Position numbers and translations under genes: made by a program. The notes under the pieces were generated by a model. That model did not search any database. It was not told the DNA's origin and worked only from the letters and a program-made list of their open reading frames with translations. From Argentina anserina (Eukaryota > Streptophyta > Magnoliopsida > Rosales > Rosaceae), in the NCBI RefSeq assembly GCF_933775445.1, contig NC_065877.1, forward strand, positions 22,134,001 through 22,198,000: a stretch of DNA of 64,000 nt, in the 5' to 3' direction. This document shows, piece after piece, positions 1 through 12,196 of this stretch. The first letter of the stretch is position 1. Each line of letters opens with the position of its first letter.

Positions 1-260
1 TGAGCCCTTAGTTTGATGAACTCAGCGAAAAATTTAGAAAGTCTGCATTCTTCGTTGAATAGGTCCACAAATGTCATCTTGAATATGTTGTAAGAATGGA
101 ATATGCTCAAGTGGGGCCTTCACATAAAAAGGTTGACAATAAGAGTCATCAATTAAGCAAGTTTTGTCATGAGGCCGTGCAGGGGGCTTGCGGGGGCAGT
201 GCAGGGCAGCTCCGGGGATGGCAGCAAGGCTGTGTACAATCAATTTTAGAATTTCTGACA
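1..260 (-). pseudogene. Ty1-copia polyprotein remnant
   Basis: Reading the minus strand from about 200 down to 40 gives peptide segments QPFYVKAPLEHIPFLQHIQ and DDICGPIQRR. These resemble the stretch between the GAG-pre-integrase zinc finger and the start of the integrase core in plant Ty1-copia polyproteins, where a phrase of the type 'GDICGPI' is typical. The frame then breaks: the expected integrase core is missing, and the sequence runs through stops towards the window edge. No reverse transcriptase or LTR can be tied to it here, so this is an old, internally deleted copy cut by the window boundary. The family call rests on remembered motif similarity. Confidence 0.5.
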
Positions 261-2100
261 AAGATATTCCTCTTCATTCTCAACATAAATATCTAGATGA
301 AAATTGATTGGCATGTATGGCCTTGTAAAACTTAGCAAAACACGAAGATATACAGAACACAATCTCCGCACGAGATCTGTAAAATAACTACATGTGTCGT
401 ATGCTAGTGTGGGTAGTTGCACAATTAACATAACACTTGATTTCATTGCGGGACATTCTCAAAATAAAATTAAGAGAATAAACGACACGATGAACTTCTC
501 TAGACAATACGTCTTAGGATATTGTAAGAGGGGGATCAGAACAAAGTGCAATCTTATCGTGTATCACATGGCATAATACTACATTCTTCAAATTACACGT
601 TGGAAACGAATGTTAGAAAGAAGCCATTGAAATGGTGTGGGTGATCACCAATAATAAGGTCAGTTGGGCTATGAAAAACGACTTGGAGAAAACCGGAAAA
701 GATAACCGGAAAACCATGTCAAATATGCTCAAAAGCGAATGAAATTTTGGCGGGAAAACGCTTCAAAAAACAATGTTGGAAACATGCGGAAAAAAACAAC
801 AAGAAAACGGCAAAAGATCGCCGGAAAATTGACGGCACCAAAAAACTGGCAGACGGTGGCCAGAGGCCGGAACTTGACCGAAAAAAGGCCGGATACGCTG
901 GAAACATTGCCGGATACGGCAAAGGCATAGCAACGCCAAATTTTGACGTTCCAAGTTCCGTTTTCCAATTTTGAAGTGTCATATTCATAATGTATTGCTA
1001 TTGGGGTTCCATGTAACCCAAAAGCGTGCAATTTAAAAACCACATGAGGTGCAAACGTTGACTATACATGCTAGGTTTTAGGTAAATAAAATTCTCAATA
1101 GATCAACTTGTACACAAGGAATACGAGAAATTTTATTGAATATCAATTTTTAAAACGTCACAAACAAACTTCCAATTTCACTAAACGACTTGAGCTAAAG
1201 TCGAATAAGAAACATTGCAATGCCAACATCATACTTGAAAAATATTAAGCAGAAAATATAGTCAAAATAGATTGACTAATCAAAAGTCTGTAGCAATAAA
1301 ATCTTGCATATCAGATGGGGCGGAGCTTAGCATGTGACTCAAAAATCTGCTATCTGGAGATTGGAACGATGTTAATTTCCATCTCAAATATACCCTCAAT
1401 AGAAACAAGTGCAAAAAAATAGCTTGTGTTTCTTAGATGTGAAGAATGTATCAAGATCAACTCTGGTAAAACAATGTCATAGACGTTTATTAAATCACTT
1501 TAAGTGTCATATAATTTTGGGATCTTTTGTCAGCAAATAGTGCTGCTTCAGAGTAGTATAAATTTCAACTCAAAAAAATGAGTACAAAGAATTTGAGATT
1601 AACGTCCATAGACATGAGTTAAAGAAACTCAAAAATTCAAGTAACATGCGCGATGACGACGTCTCCAAAAGAAACGAGGATTGTATAGGTTTCGAATGAA
1701 CGAAACTATTCAAGTATGTGCTCGAAATTAGAAGGGTTGTGATGTTTATAGTCACAAAATAATCGATATAAAACAACGATTCTCATAATCGCACCTAAAA
1801 TAACAGTGCACTCAGGCGACCGCACGAAATCGATTAGCTTCCTTTTCAATATAATCATGACTCTCCTAAGACCGTCACATGAAAACGTCGACCAAGAGGG
1901 GATTCAAATCCCTCTTTGGTCTCATCGGCGCTGTCAGAATGGCCGGATTCAAAAGCAGTAACTTTAAGAAAAGCTTACTTGGTGGTCTGTCAAATAAATA
2001 ACATTAATTTGAGATATTCTTCAAATTTATCTTCATGCAAAAGGCTGTTTAATGAATTCCTTTTCGATCTTTGTATGGATGGCATAAAAAGCTCATGAGT
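261..2100. other. Spacer without recognisable gene
   Basis: No open frame here has a recognisable domain. The short overlapping frames around 720-1040 on both strands look like chance readings of purine-rich DNA. The flank next to 260 may be more of the same decayed retroelement. Confidence 0.4.
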
Positions 2101-4250
2101 AATATCCATCTCGGGCATGCATGTTATCACAATGGTACGATGATTGATTATTTTTCTATTGGGCTCGGCACGGCCATAGGCCCAAAATCATGGTTGGGCT
2201 GATATGTTCTAGTCGTGTCGGGTTTGAGAAACCGGGTCAGGTTATAGATCTACACAACCGAGTTAACATCGACAAATCCGGCGGCTTCTAAGCTTTGTTG
2301 CCAAATGGCCGGGTCGGGGGGATTTGATGACGTCAAAGCCGGGCGTTTCTAGGTTTCTTATAGGAGCACAAAGTGTGACGTTCTTAATGTATATATGTCA
2401 TATTCTTGTTCTTTGTTACTTCTTATTTAGTTGTTTTAGGTTCATATTTGTCATTTGTATGTTTAGGTAGATCTAATATCGATTATGAGTGAATTGATGA
2501 TGAAATTGTGCTAAGCATTAGAAATCTTTATTGAGCTATGATTCCCTACTCGACTAGGATTCTACATTCCTATTTTCATTCTTTAACTTGTCGATTCTTT
2601 TCAAGAAAGACAAATCATATATGGACTAGGAGTAGTGGAGCTGTGATACATTCCTAGTTGGACAAGGAGATCATGTCCGAGTTGGATAAGGATTAAAGAG
2701 ATGTCGGCCTAGCCATTTCCTAGCCCAAGAAGGATAGCTGCCATGCAACCCTTGTTTGTCTCCCATTTGGATTTGGTTTCCTATTTGGAGTTGGATTTCA
2801 AACCATGTTGGAGATGGATTTCTAAGGTGTATATGAAGATATTTTCGTGCATATAAGTCAGAATTATCAAGGAGAAGAAGATATGCACTTGAAAGCCCAA
2901 TTCATGCAAGAATCAGAAATCTAACAAGATTTGTAGTCCAACTTCGACGGACTCCTCTGGACAGCTCAAAACGAGTTAAAGACATGCCATATATGGATGG
3001 AAAGCTCTACGAGTCTAGCTTTTGTAGGATTTAAAATCGCATCAATATCTTATTCCTAAATAGAAGATATGATCGAATCTTTACTTGGAAGTCTAGTGGG
3101 CTCGGCAGAATTATCTCAGCCATTGATTTGCTTTTGATCCAAGGGGTATGAAAGAAAGTTGGGGCCTTGTTTTTCCTATATATAGAGGTACGATTCTACA
3201 TCATAAATCATCATCAATCCTTGCACCAAAGAAAGCCAAAGCTCTGCCCACAAACACATCCTTGTTACTACAAAGTCATTCAAGCCGTAAACACCATCAT
3301 GTTCATCTCTATTCAGCCCTAAGCCCTAAGTTTAGGATTTCCATTCAATTAGAAGTTGTGCTCTTTTTCTTAAAGACCCTAAGGAAGATTGATAAAGTGT
3401 AACTCGTTTCTTCTCTTTACAATGTTTGTGATTTGCTTGGTTCTTGTTGTAATGATTTTATGTTTCTGGTTAGTTCTTAGCCTGTTATGTAATGAATGAT
3501 TTATCAGATTTTATGAAGTAGTTGCGATTTCTTATTCAATGATTTTCTATGTATGTCGTGAGTTTATGATGCCATAATTCAATGATTATCTTTCTTGTGT
3601 TTTAAACTATATGTGATTAAAGGCCCTAAGTTAGTTTTGCATATATGATTTTCTAATGATCTTATTAACTTGTTAAAGTAAGTGACATGCTTGACTTGTT
3701 AGTAATCATTAGATGATAACCAAGGTCTGTTTCGATTCAAAGATGCCCTAAGTATTTCGAAAAGGGATAGATCAATGAAGTGGTAGGATTGAGAGTGCAT
3801 GTAACCTTGTAATTTTGATGCCCTAAGCTAGGATTACTTGAACATGTCTCGGGTTAGAGATGCCCTAAGCTATTTAATTCGATCTTGAGTTGTGTTGTTT
3901 GAACTCTAATTGACCCCTAAGGCTCAGCATGCATAAGATGTGAATAAGATTTCGTTCATTGCTTTATGTTTTCTGTTTGGTGATTACTTGTGTGTTGGTT
4001 GGTTGGTTGATCACTTGTAGATGTTAGTTTATGATTTATTTTCTGTTTTCATATCTTAATCAAAACTATCAAGACCTTAAATATATTTGTGAGTTCGTTG
4101 TTAAATGTTTGTGTTTCTTGCTCTGGCTAGATCCCCGGTTTGTGAACAATATCCTCTTGCTTTATACTACTAACGATGCTTATAAGGTTAATATTGATGT
4201 CGAGTAATCAAATTTATTAATTTCGTCGCCGTTCTGGAAGGGTCGTCGGA
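2100..4250 (+). mobile_element. Probable LTR-retrotransposon-derived non-coding region
   Basis: The stretch has no gene. It contains a promoter-like segment (TATATATAGAGG near 3178) followed by a leader-like region. A phrase of the form GATGCCCTAAG recurs between about 3740 and 3870, with related CCCTAAG phrases at about 3320 and 3630. A segment around 4130-4210 then resembles the non-coding leader of large plant LTR elements. Paired LTRs, a primer-binding site and coding domains were not found, so the call is an inference from texture only. Confidence 0.3.
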
Positions 4251-4770
4251 GAGGCACGGTTCAACGTTGAGGTCGGAAGACGCCGATCTAGAGAGAAGTC
4301 AGGTTCTCGTCGGGATGGCGAGAAGAGATATGTTGATCGTCAAGGATGACCTTTTGACGGAGCGAATGGACTGAGGAAAGACGCATGTACGATGCCCAAA
4401 AATTTTCGATGTTGGGGAGGCCCCGTGAAGACTATGTAGCGGCAGCGACGAGTCTTGAAAGAACGGGTCCAGAGATGTTGGATCCCCAAAACAAGGCGTC
4501 AGAATAGGGTTGCAATGGCGACGTCAACGAGTCTGGGTCTCAGAAATCTGGGTCTGAGGCGACATTGGATGGCGACTAGAAGAGGCCCGCAAGGCTAGGG
4601 GGACGGGGACGACGTCAACCGGCTGGTTTGTCCGGAGGAGAACAATTTGTCGGTTCTTCAAATTTTCCGACGATGCCAAGCGGAAAAAAGGGTGTCGGGA
4701 AAAAGAAATTCAGGGTTAGGGTTTATCTTTTTCTGGTGGCCTCGTCGCTCAAACAGTGTAGAAAAAAATG
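4251..4770. other. GC-richer decayed stretch
   Basis: This block is richer in G and C (many CG steps) than its neighbours and has stops in all frames. It could be decayed coding sequence of a retroelement. No domain is recognisable. Confidence 0.25.
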
Positions 4771-4789
4771 CATAATAACGTGTTACAAG

Positions 4790-4985
4790 ATAATAAAACG
4801 AGAATAATAATAACGTGATGGAACATTGCCGAACTCTTTATTAATAGATAATGAGGCATATATATAGCCATTATATACAGAGTACCCTGAAGATTCAGGG
4901 ATTCATATATCTTACATTAAGACATAATCTACTCTAATAAGGAAACTTGAATAGGCTAAGACACACAGAATGATATAATAATAAT
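4790..4985 (-). mobile_element. Copia-type LTR-like fragment
   Basis: Read on the minus strand, this resembles the 3' part of a plant Ty1-copia LTR. A run rich in CCTTATTAGAGTAG-type sequence leads to a TATATATGGC block and then to a TTAATAAAGAG polyadenylation-like segment. No second LTR or target duplication was found, so it may be a solo or truncated LTR. Confidence 0.3.
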
Positions 4986-6150
4986 TATTTCGGAACATAA
5001 TCAATAATTTTGGAGGTATGAATAACATTTTATTGATTCAACTGAATTATGGGCATTTTGGAAAAAAAATTGGAGGCCTAAATATCATTTTATTATATTG
5101 TAAAAGTAAATTGGAGGTCCACTCAATAAAGAAGTGTAGATGTTAATTTATGAAATATGAATATAAGCTCCGTTTGAATAATGATAAGACCCATATCAAC
5201 AATTCGCAGACTTTTATAATCCGTGTATATAGAGCATTAGCCCCTCCTCCAAAACCGCACAAAAATATTCCACAGTTACACTGTGCCTAATGGCGTGTCC
5301 ATACTAAGATCCGTGTGAAATACCCTTATTCCACAAGGATTAAAATCTGTGTGCAACCATGTTTTTCTAGTAGTGAACGCCATCTCAGCAATATATGTGC
5401 ACGCCTGGACAGCAGAATAATTTCGCATGAGTATGGTAATGCGTGCGATCGAGTTCCATGGAACCTAAATGACACGAATGCATTGGAATAATTTTGGCCA
5501 AAAACCCATGCAAGACTGGCCAGAGTCCGATTCTGATATATATTTATATGGTCAATGTAGGTGAATGCTAACTCAACATTATAGCAATCAAGCCATTTTC
5601 TATATTGCTTGTTATATATGTCTAGGACGTACTAAGGCAAGACATTTTTCGGTACAAACGACGTCAAGAGGAGGAGAAGTTTGACATCATGAGATGAGAA
5701 GAAATTAATGTTCTAAATGTGGGAATACTTACTTACGTAGCAGTGTACGTAGCACCATGCATGTAGCAAACATTGTCAGTACTCAGTAGTTTATGTATCG
5801 TAGTCATGTTTTATCAATACAGATCGACGATTACGCATGGGGATTCTGAACTAGCAACATCTATTTATTAGTTTTACATGCATCATGCATGTTGTCAACA
5901 TTGGCACTTCAAACAACGCAGTCCCTTAATTCACAGTCCATACCGATCTGTATCTTGAAATTCGGAACCATTTTAGCTGGCTTTCAGCTAAAGGCTTATC
6001 TCTATGCATGCATAGTGATTGTAACAACACAAATGCAGCGCAGTTTTTGCAGTTGATCACCTCATAGGGCGCCCAATGCGGACATGGTTGAGTGTTTGAC
6101 ATAAACCTAGCTGCTTCGTTTGACTACTCTCAAATTGTTCGTGCAATTAA
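4986..6150. other. AT-rich spacer upstream of the extensin-like gene
   Basis: No gene is supported here. The last ~200 bases include a TATAAAT at 6160-6166, 42 bases before the ATG at 6208. This is close for a TATA box and would give a very short leader, so the true promoter may lie further upstream. Confidence 0.35.
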
Positions 6151-6207
6151 TGAGGTTTTTATAAATTTGAACCCTAGAGAACCATCAAACTCGAATCTAC
6201 AGCAGAA

Positions 6208-7437
6208 ATGAAAGCATGCATAGTATTCATTGCTATTCTCTGTTTGGCGCTGCTACTGATCAACCAAACAATCGCAGAAGCTGAATACCTGCAGAATGCG
6301 GAAGAAGGAATCGTAGCTGAAGAAAAGAGAACCAGAAGCGGTAGAAGTAGCAGAAGCAGAAGCAGAAGCAGAAGTAGAAGAGGAGGTAGCAGTACTGGTG
6401 GATCAAGGTCAAGAACAAGATCAAACTGCGATCCATTATTCCAGTATCTGTTTGGAACCTGTGGCCAATGGCCTTTTCCTACCAATCCTTCCCCAAACAA
6501 CCCTTTTGCCCCGACGCCAAGACCCTCTCCTCGGCCGCCGCGAGTTCCACCTACTCCTTTACGCCCCTTCCCTCCCGTAATCCCGTCTCCACCGCCACAG
6601 GTACCATCTTCACCACCTTTACCACCCCCACCAATTCCTTCGCCTCCTTCTGCACCGCCACCATCAGTACCACCACCCTCCACACCTCCTCCCTCAGCAC
6701 CACCTCCATCATCGCCACCACCTTCGCCCTCACCACCACCACCTTCTCCACCTCCACCGCCTTTGGTTCCATCGCCACCTCCCCCGTCTCCACCACCACC
6801 AGAATTCCTGCCCCCACCAATACCATTCGTCTATCCACCACCACCAGAATTCCTGCCCCCACCAATACCATTCGTCTATCCACCACCACCAGATGTATAC
6901 ATACAACCACCCACAACTCCATGGCTGTCACCTCCTGACACCTTCCCCGATACACCACCAACTTTCGTTCCAGCTCCACCGTTAGTACCAGATATTGGCC
7001 TTCCTCCACCTGCATTAGACTTGCCACCATCTGGAGATCAGTCTAGTACTCCAACAGCACCACTGGTTCCAATAGATGAGCCTACTCCAATCCTACCACC
7101 CACATTTGCATTACCACCACCAATACCTATACCTGATGAGCCTTCTCCAATATCAACATTTCCAGCACCAGTATTTGTGGATGAACCTTCTCCAATATTA
7201 CTACCACCTCAGAATCCATTTTCGTTTAACACCCCACCTATCTTACCATTTCCAACTACACCAGACACCGGTAATGGTGCTGTTGGTGGTGTAATTGATC
7301 AACCACCATCTGTTGATCCACCTCCTCAAACACCAGTATTTCTGCCACCTCCAATTCCTGAAATTCCCCAGAATCCACAGGATTCACCAGTACTTCCGTT
7401 TGAGACTATTCCCCCAGCACCAGATATACCTATGTAG
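6208..7437 (+). CDS. Short extensin-like, proline-rich secreted cell-wall protein
   Basis: The 409-residue product starts with a clear signal peptide (about residues 1-25, hydrophobic core FIAILCLALLL). An arginine/serine repeat segment follows at 41-72, then a two-cysteine motif, NCDPLFQYLFGTCGQWPFP, at 73-91. The rest is proline-rich to the end, with SPPP and SPPPP blocks typical of substrates for prolyl hydroxylation and arabinosylation. The product is therefore probably a structural hydroxyproline-rich glycoprotein of the cell wall. A 15-residue unit (PPPPEFLPPPIPFVY) is tandemly duplicated around 6795-6890, almost base for base, which indicates a recent 45-bp duplication. There is no LRR, PERK-type kinase or GPI-type hydrophobic tail, and few YxY crosslinking motifs. 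The frame is single-exon. The two-cysteine motif argues for a short-extensin family rather than chance low complexity. Confidence 0.85.
   Translation: MKACIVFIAILCLALLLINQTIAEAEYLQNAEEGIVAEEKRTRSGRSSRSRSRSRSRRGGSSTGGSRSRTRSNCDPLFQYLFGTCGQWPFPTNPSPNNPFAPTPRPSPRPPRVPPTPLRPFPPVIPSPPPQVPSSPPLPPPPIPSPPSAPPPSVPPPSTPPPSAPPPSSPPPSPSPPPPSPPPPPLVPSPPPPSPPPPEFLPPPIPFVYPPPPEFLPPPIPFVYPPPPDVYIQPPTTPWLSPPDTFPDTPPTFVPAPPLVPDIGLPPPALDLPPSGDQSSTPTAPLVPIDEPTPILPPTFALPPPIPIPDEPSPISTFPAPVFVDEPSPILLPPQNPFSFNTPPILPFPTTPDTGNGAVGGVIDQPPSVDPPPQTPVFLPPPIPEIPQNPQDSPVLPFETIPPAPDIPM
6795..6890 (+). repeat. 45-bp tandem duplication inside the proline-rich gene
   Basis: Two adjacent, near-identical 45-bp copies encode PPPPEFLPPPIPFVY. 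The identity extends over synonymous positions, so the duplication is recent. Confidence 0.85.
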
Positions 7438-8663
7438 GAGCCACTGCAGCAGCCATTGGAGCCCACACTCCCGTAATATTTTGCCTCCCTCTTATACGAT
7501 CCCTATTTTGTTTCTTTGTTTTTTTTTTCTTGCCACAAATCTTGTAAGAACTTATTACCTGGAACTGGGTGTGAGTACTGAGTTAAAAGAAGAAATACAA
7601 GAATTTCTTGGAGTATCATGTGTCCCTGTTCACGAAGGATAATTAAACGGCGCTTCAATTAGGAAGAGGAAGAATCGAAGCAGATGTTTAAAAGAATCAT
7701 AATTAAGCGTCTGGATGATCATATGGATAGTTGAAAGGGTAAGTTTATGTAGAAGGCCGGAAATATGGTTCATGTGAAAGTAGTTGCACATGCTATTATT
7801 TATCACATAGAAATTGAGTGTGTTCAAGCTTCCCAAACGAGTCTATTACTCTTTTCAATCCGAAATCTCTAATTTCTGGTGCGGAAATGTTAAAGATAAT
7901 TTCTAGAGAAGAAAGGCATGCACACATTTGATAAAATCAATTGGTGCAAGATTTTCCAGAAGTTGCATTGTACAAGGCAGCTCAATAAGGCCTTCACATA
8001 ATTGGTGTGCAATTTGGTCAAGAAGTTGGTCCTCGGATACATGATATAGTTTCTCTATAGTTTTTGACGGTATGTTTAAGTGATTTTAGGGGTGTGGCAC
8101 TCTTTTCTATATGCTTCCCTAATAGGGATTTTAACGAGACCACAGTAAATCCTTGGGATATGATGTAATTTCCCTAAGTTTCATTTCTGATAAAATAAAA
8201 ACAAATTAATTTGTTTATAAGTTTGTAATAAAGGTGCAAGTCAAGTAATGGCCTCTAATAAAATCAAGGTTACATGGAAAATGTAACACTAAGATGACAA
8301 GTTTGTTGCCACATGCATAAATTGATCCGTGAACATACTATATGTATATATACCCAAGGCCTTTCTAGGGAGAGATCTCTTTTTAGGTACTTTATAAGGT
8401 GTAGAGGATTTGACAACATTTTCGATCACTAATTTACATCCCAAAATTTTAGATTTTATGTCTATATAAGTTGAGTAATTTTATAAAATTTTCATTAAAA
8501 TTGATGATCGTGAGGCAAACAAAATTTTAATTTTTTTTTTATGATATGATCTAATCTCTACCATCTAAGGTCATTAAATAACATATCTAACTGTGTAGAG
8601 ACTATAGTCGTATATATCTCTTTACAAGATCGCTCACTAGAAGCTAGAGTCATGTGTATGTAA
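7438..8663. other. 3' region and spacer
   Basis: A T-rich 3' untranslated region follows the stop codon. Beyond it I see only AT-rich spacer and no supported gene. Confidence 0.35.
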
Positions 8664-8672
8664 TTATATAAA

Positions 8673-9741
8673 GAGTTTTTTTCACCAACAGTCCCTCAAC
8701 TCTGGTGTACCTACCAATGTGATACCTCAACTCTTAATCGTACCAATGTGATACCCAGACTCTAGTATTGCTATCATTGAAGTACTTCCGTTAGTTTTTT
8801 TAAACTTTTCCGTTATCTTGGTGACGTGGCAGGTACGTGAGGCCCACAAAGAGAGTTAAAAGACAAAATTAACCTCATCTGAGAGGAGCAATGTTTTTCC
8901 CGCCCTTTATCATGAGAAAGACACCCAACAATTCCAATTTTGGCGCCAATTTTCACTCCATACTCCTTAATTTGTGTCTAATATCTAAACTAAAGAACTA
9001 CCGCCAACCAGTCGACCACAATCTGATAAAACCTAGATCAATCTCATTTTCTATTTTTACCCTAGCACTTGTTAAACTAACAGAATAAATATATAAATTT
9101 ATATGAAATATCTCATTTCCACAATCTCATAAGAATATAGAAACACATAACTTAACGAAATTCAACTACATGTACCATTAGTTCTTACAAGCAAAAATCA
9201 TGGCACATCAACATAAAAGGTGGCAACTAATGGTACTTAAACATGTATTTGAATTTCGTTAAGTTATGTGTTTTTATATTCTTATGAGATTGTGGAAATG
9301 AGATGTTCCATATAAATTTATATATTTATTCTGTTAGTTTAACAAGTGCTAGGGTAAAAATAGAAAATGAAATTGATCTAGGTTTTATCAGATTGTGGTC
9401 GACTGGTTGGCGGTAGTTTTTTAGTTTAGATAAGAGACACAAATTAAGGAGTAGAGAGGGAAAATTGGCGCCAAAATTGGAATTGTTGGGTGTCTTTCTC
9501 AAGGTAAAGGGCGGGAAAAACATTGCTCCTCTCAGATGAGGTTAATTTTATCTTTTAACCCTCTTTGTGGGCCTCACGTACCTGCCACGTCACCAAGATA
9601 ACGGAAAAGTTTAAAAAAACTAACGGAAGTACTTCAATGATAGCAATACTAGAGTCTGGGTATCACATTGGTACGATTAAGAGTTGAGGTATCACATTGG
9701 TAGGTACACCAGAGTTAAGGGACTGTTGGTGAAAAAAACTC
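8673..9741. mobile_element. Long-TIR Mutator-like foldback element with 9-bp TSD
   Basis: The two halves are near-perfect inverted copies of roughly 530 bp each, meeting around 9207. Both ends read GAGTTTTTTTCACC inwards. The 9-bp direct repeat TTATATAAA flanks the element at 8664-8672 and 9742-9750. A 9-bp duplication with very long terminal inverted repeats fits a non-autonomous Mutator-like (MULE) foldback element. The mirror-image 65-codon frames at 8891-9088 (+) and 9326-9523 (-) are consequences of the inverted repeat and not genes. No transposase is present. Confidence 0.85.
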
Positions 9742-9750
9742 TTATATAAA

Positions 9751-10757
9751 AGATTGAGTATATGAAGTACTAGCGGCAAGTTATATAACTCGACACCGCA
9801 AACATACCGAATCAAGAAAAAGAAGTTGCCAACGAAACCAAACCATCTCTATTACATGACAATATAGTTCGAGTGGCTCGGCGGCCTCTGCCGTTGTCCT
9901 TTTGTAGATATAAACTTCCAAGGCAAAAGTATGTGCTAGGAAAATAGTGCCTTGTGAGGCCTCTTGTATTCGACGTTGTTAAATGTTAATGGATGTTTTT
10001 TTTTAAGATGATGAATTCTTTAATTCAAATTGCAAATAAAAGTCAAGAAATGCCCCTACACGTCCACCGCTAACATCTTTTCATGGTAGACAAGGATTTA
10101 TGGTAACGTACAAAAGGGATTCATAATATGCCACCTATCTAGCTAAGTGATGAAGTATCAAGCAAACATAACTATGTAACACAATGGGAGAACAACCAAC
10201 AAAACAAAACAAAACTAGAGTAACAAAACGAAAAAATGAAAAATAAAAATAAAAGAGAGCTTGGGTATAGGCCCAAGCCCAATCTCCAAAAAGTTTCACT
10301 GGCCATGAGGTACATACTTAGACTCAGGCCTGAAGGCCTAGGCACCTCCCATATTTGCTTCTGCTAAGCAATGCCGCCAAATAGCAGCACGGCTCCATTC
10401 GCAGCTGACCAGACCTTGTTCCCGCAACCAATCAGTCGAGCACATCACCTCCTAGAGCCCAGAATCACCGGACCATAGAGACTGATCGAGAAAATAACTT
10501 GCTTCATGTTAGCAAGCAAGGCCGACATCCTCAAGCCTAGATCAGTTGACGCCGACCCCTCCGGCCACCTTTAAAAAGCGAAGCAATCCTTCGACAGTGG
10601 CACAAAATAGCGCCCTGAGAAGTTTACCTCGAATGCTCAGAGGCAGATTGCCCAATTCAAACCACCGACCCTCCAATACGATCTACGTTCTTGATGAAAG
10701 AGTGACATCGCCAAAAAACCCTAGGTTCTTGGTGATGTTTGAAAAGTGAGTAAAACA
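9751..10757. other. Spacer, repeat-derived
   Basis: No gene is supported. A low-complexity A-rich patch at about 10195-10260 and a block rich in GGCCT/AGGCC at 10270-10350 suggest old repeats. I cannot classify them. Confidence 0.3.
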
Positions 10758-10766
10758 TTTTGTAAA

Positions 10767-11937
10767 GAGTTAATTTCGTCATTGGTACCCAAACTATTGT
10801 GGCAAGGTCAATGTAGTACCCCAACTCTGAGTTGTACAAATGTAGTACCCAAACTTGTAATTCGCTATTAACAAAGGGTTCGAGCCCAATTTCCGTTACG
10901 GCTTCGTTATCTCGGTCACGTGTCCCGCACGTGACCACACACAAAATTTCAACATTAGTACCCAAACTCTTGTGGCAAGATCAATGTAGTACCCCAACTT
11001 TGAGTTGTACCAATGCAGTACCCAAACTCGTTTTTCTCTATCAACGAGAGGTCTAAAGCCAATTTCTATCATAACTCCATCTTCTGGGTCACGTGTCATA
11101 ACCTATTGTCTTTTCTCATTCTCCTTCACTCTCACTCCTTCCACACTGTATTTCTGAGCTCAGATTTCGAGGCAAAGTAACACTACGGGTTGTGTTTCTT
11201 CCAAACTCTTCAATCACGATGACAACTTCTCCCAGCTCGGCAGCTCCGCCTTGAGCCACAACATCGTCTCCCTCACATCCTCCACCTACGACCTTTTCTC
11301 CCTCCACCTACGACATTCGAGGCATGTAAAACGGTGCGATCGGCGGTCGAGAATCTCAGAGTGAAGGTCTGCGATCATGACGTGTCGATTGATCGGGGAT
11401 TCCAAGGAGAGGTAGAGGAACTCGAAGATGGTGTTGGTGGTGAAGGAGGAGACGGTGGGGATGAGAGGTGGAGCTCCTCTATGCCACACTGTGGTGGTGA
11501 GGTGTCCGGAGCATAATGAGAATGAGTTAGTGTTTTGCCCAATTTTGTAAGTTGTTTCTTAATTCTAGATATTTAATGTAAGAGTTTCTTATTTAGGGCC
11601 TTAGAACCCACATAGAGTTATTTAGGTAAACCGTGACGTAAATTGGCCTCACACCCCTTATTGATAGCGAAAAACGAGTTTGGGTACTACATTGGTACAA
11701 CTCAGAATTTGGGTACTACATTGACCTTGTCACAAGAGTTTGGGTACCGTTGTTGAATTTTTTGTGTGGTCACGTGCAAGACACGTGACCGAGATAATGG
11801 AGCCGTAACGGAAATTAGGCTCAGACCATTCGTTGATAGCGAATTACAAGTTTGGGTACTACATTGGTACAACTCAGAGTTGAGTTACTAAATTGACATT
11901 GTCACAATAGTTTAAGTACTGATGGTGAACTTTTTTC
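10767..11937. mobile_element. Mutator-like element with internally repeated TIR arms, 9-bp TSD
   Basis: The 9-bp direct repeat TTTTGTAAA flanks the element at 10758-10766 and 11938-11946. The arms are inverted copies. Each contains the same ~177-bp module twice in direct order: left copies start near 10780 and 10956, and matching right copies lie in 11640-11930. The modules carry phrases such as GTACCCAAACT and GGTCACGTG. The non-repeated centre (about 11105-11630) has short frames on both strands but no domain I recognise. No transposase is visible, so the element is non-autonomous. Confidence 0.8.
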
Positions 11938-12196
11938 TTTTGTAAATTATGTTTCCTTGTTGTTAATTGATGTCCTCCATCTAATTTAATTTTGGTGAAA
12001 ATGTTTATTTAAAAAAAAAAGAAAAAAAGAGAGATAAAACCAGACGTCCTCTTGGCCAAGTTGCCTCTCCATTTTCAGGACTCTCATCATCATACAGTTC
12101 ATGATGGATCCCCACCTCACCCACCTTCTATCCCATCTTTCTCCCATTTGATTCCTCTCTCTCTCTCTCTCAAATCCTGATCCATACTCAAAACCC

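Noticed and set aside
719..1043. Overlapping frames of 60-104 codons on both strands
   Set aside because: Compositionally biased purine-rich DNA; no domain, start context or splice structure supports any of them.
1885..1925. tRNA-like T-arm sequence (GATTCAAATC flanked by complementary bases)
   Set aside because: No A box, anticodon arm or acceptor stem can be built from the preceding ~70 bases.
6174..7030. Long frames on the minus strand and in other plus frames across the proline-rich gene
   Set aside because: Shadows of the repetitive CCA/CCT codons of the extensin-like frame; Gly- or Thr-rich peptides without domains.
8891..9523. Two 65-residue, nearly identical peptides on opposite strands
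   Set aside because: They are mirror readings of the inverted arms of the 8673-9741 element, not genes.
11286..11516. 60-67 codon frames in the centre of the 10767-11937 element
   Set aside because: No recognisable domain; could be an old captured fragment but nothing supports it.
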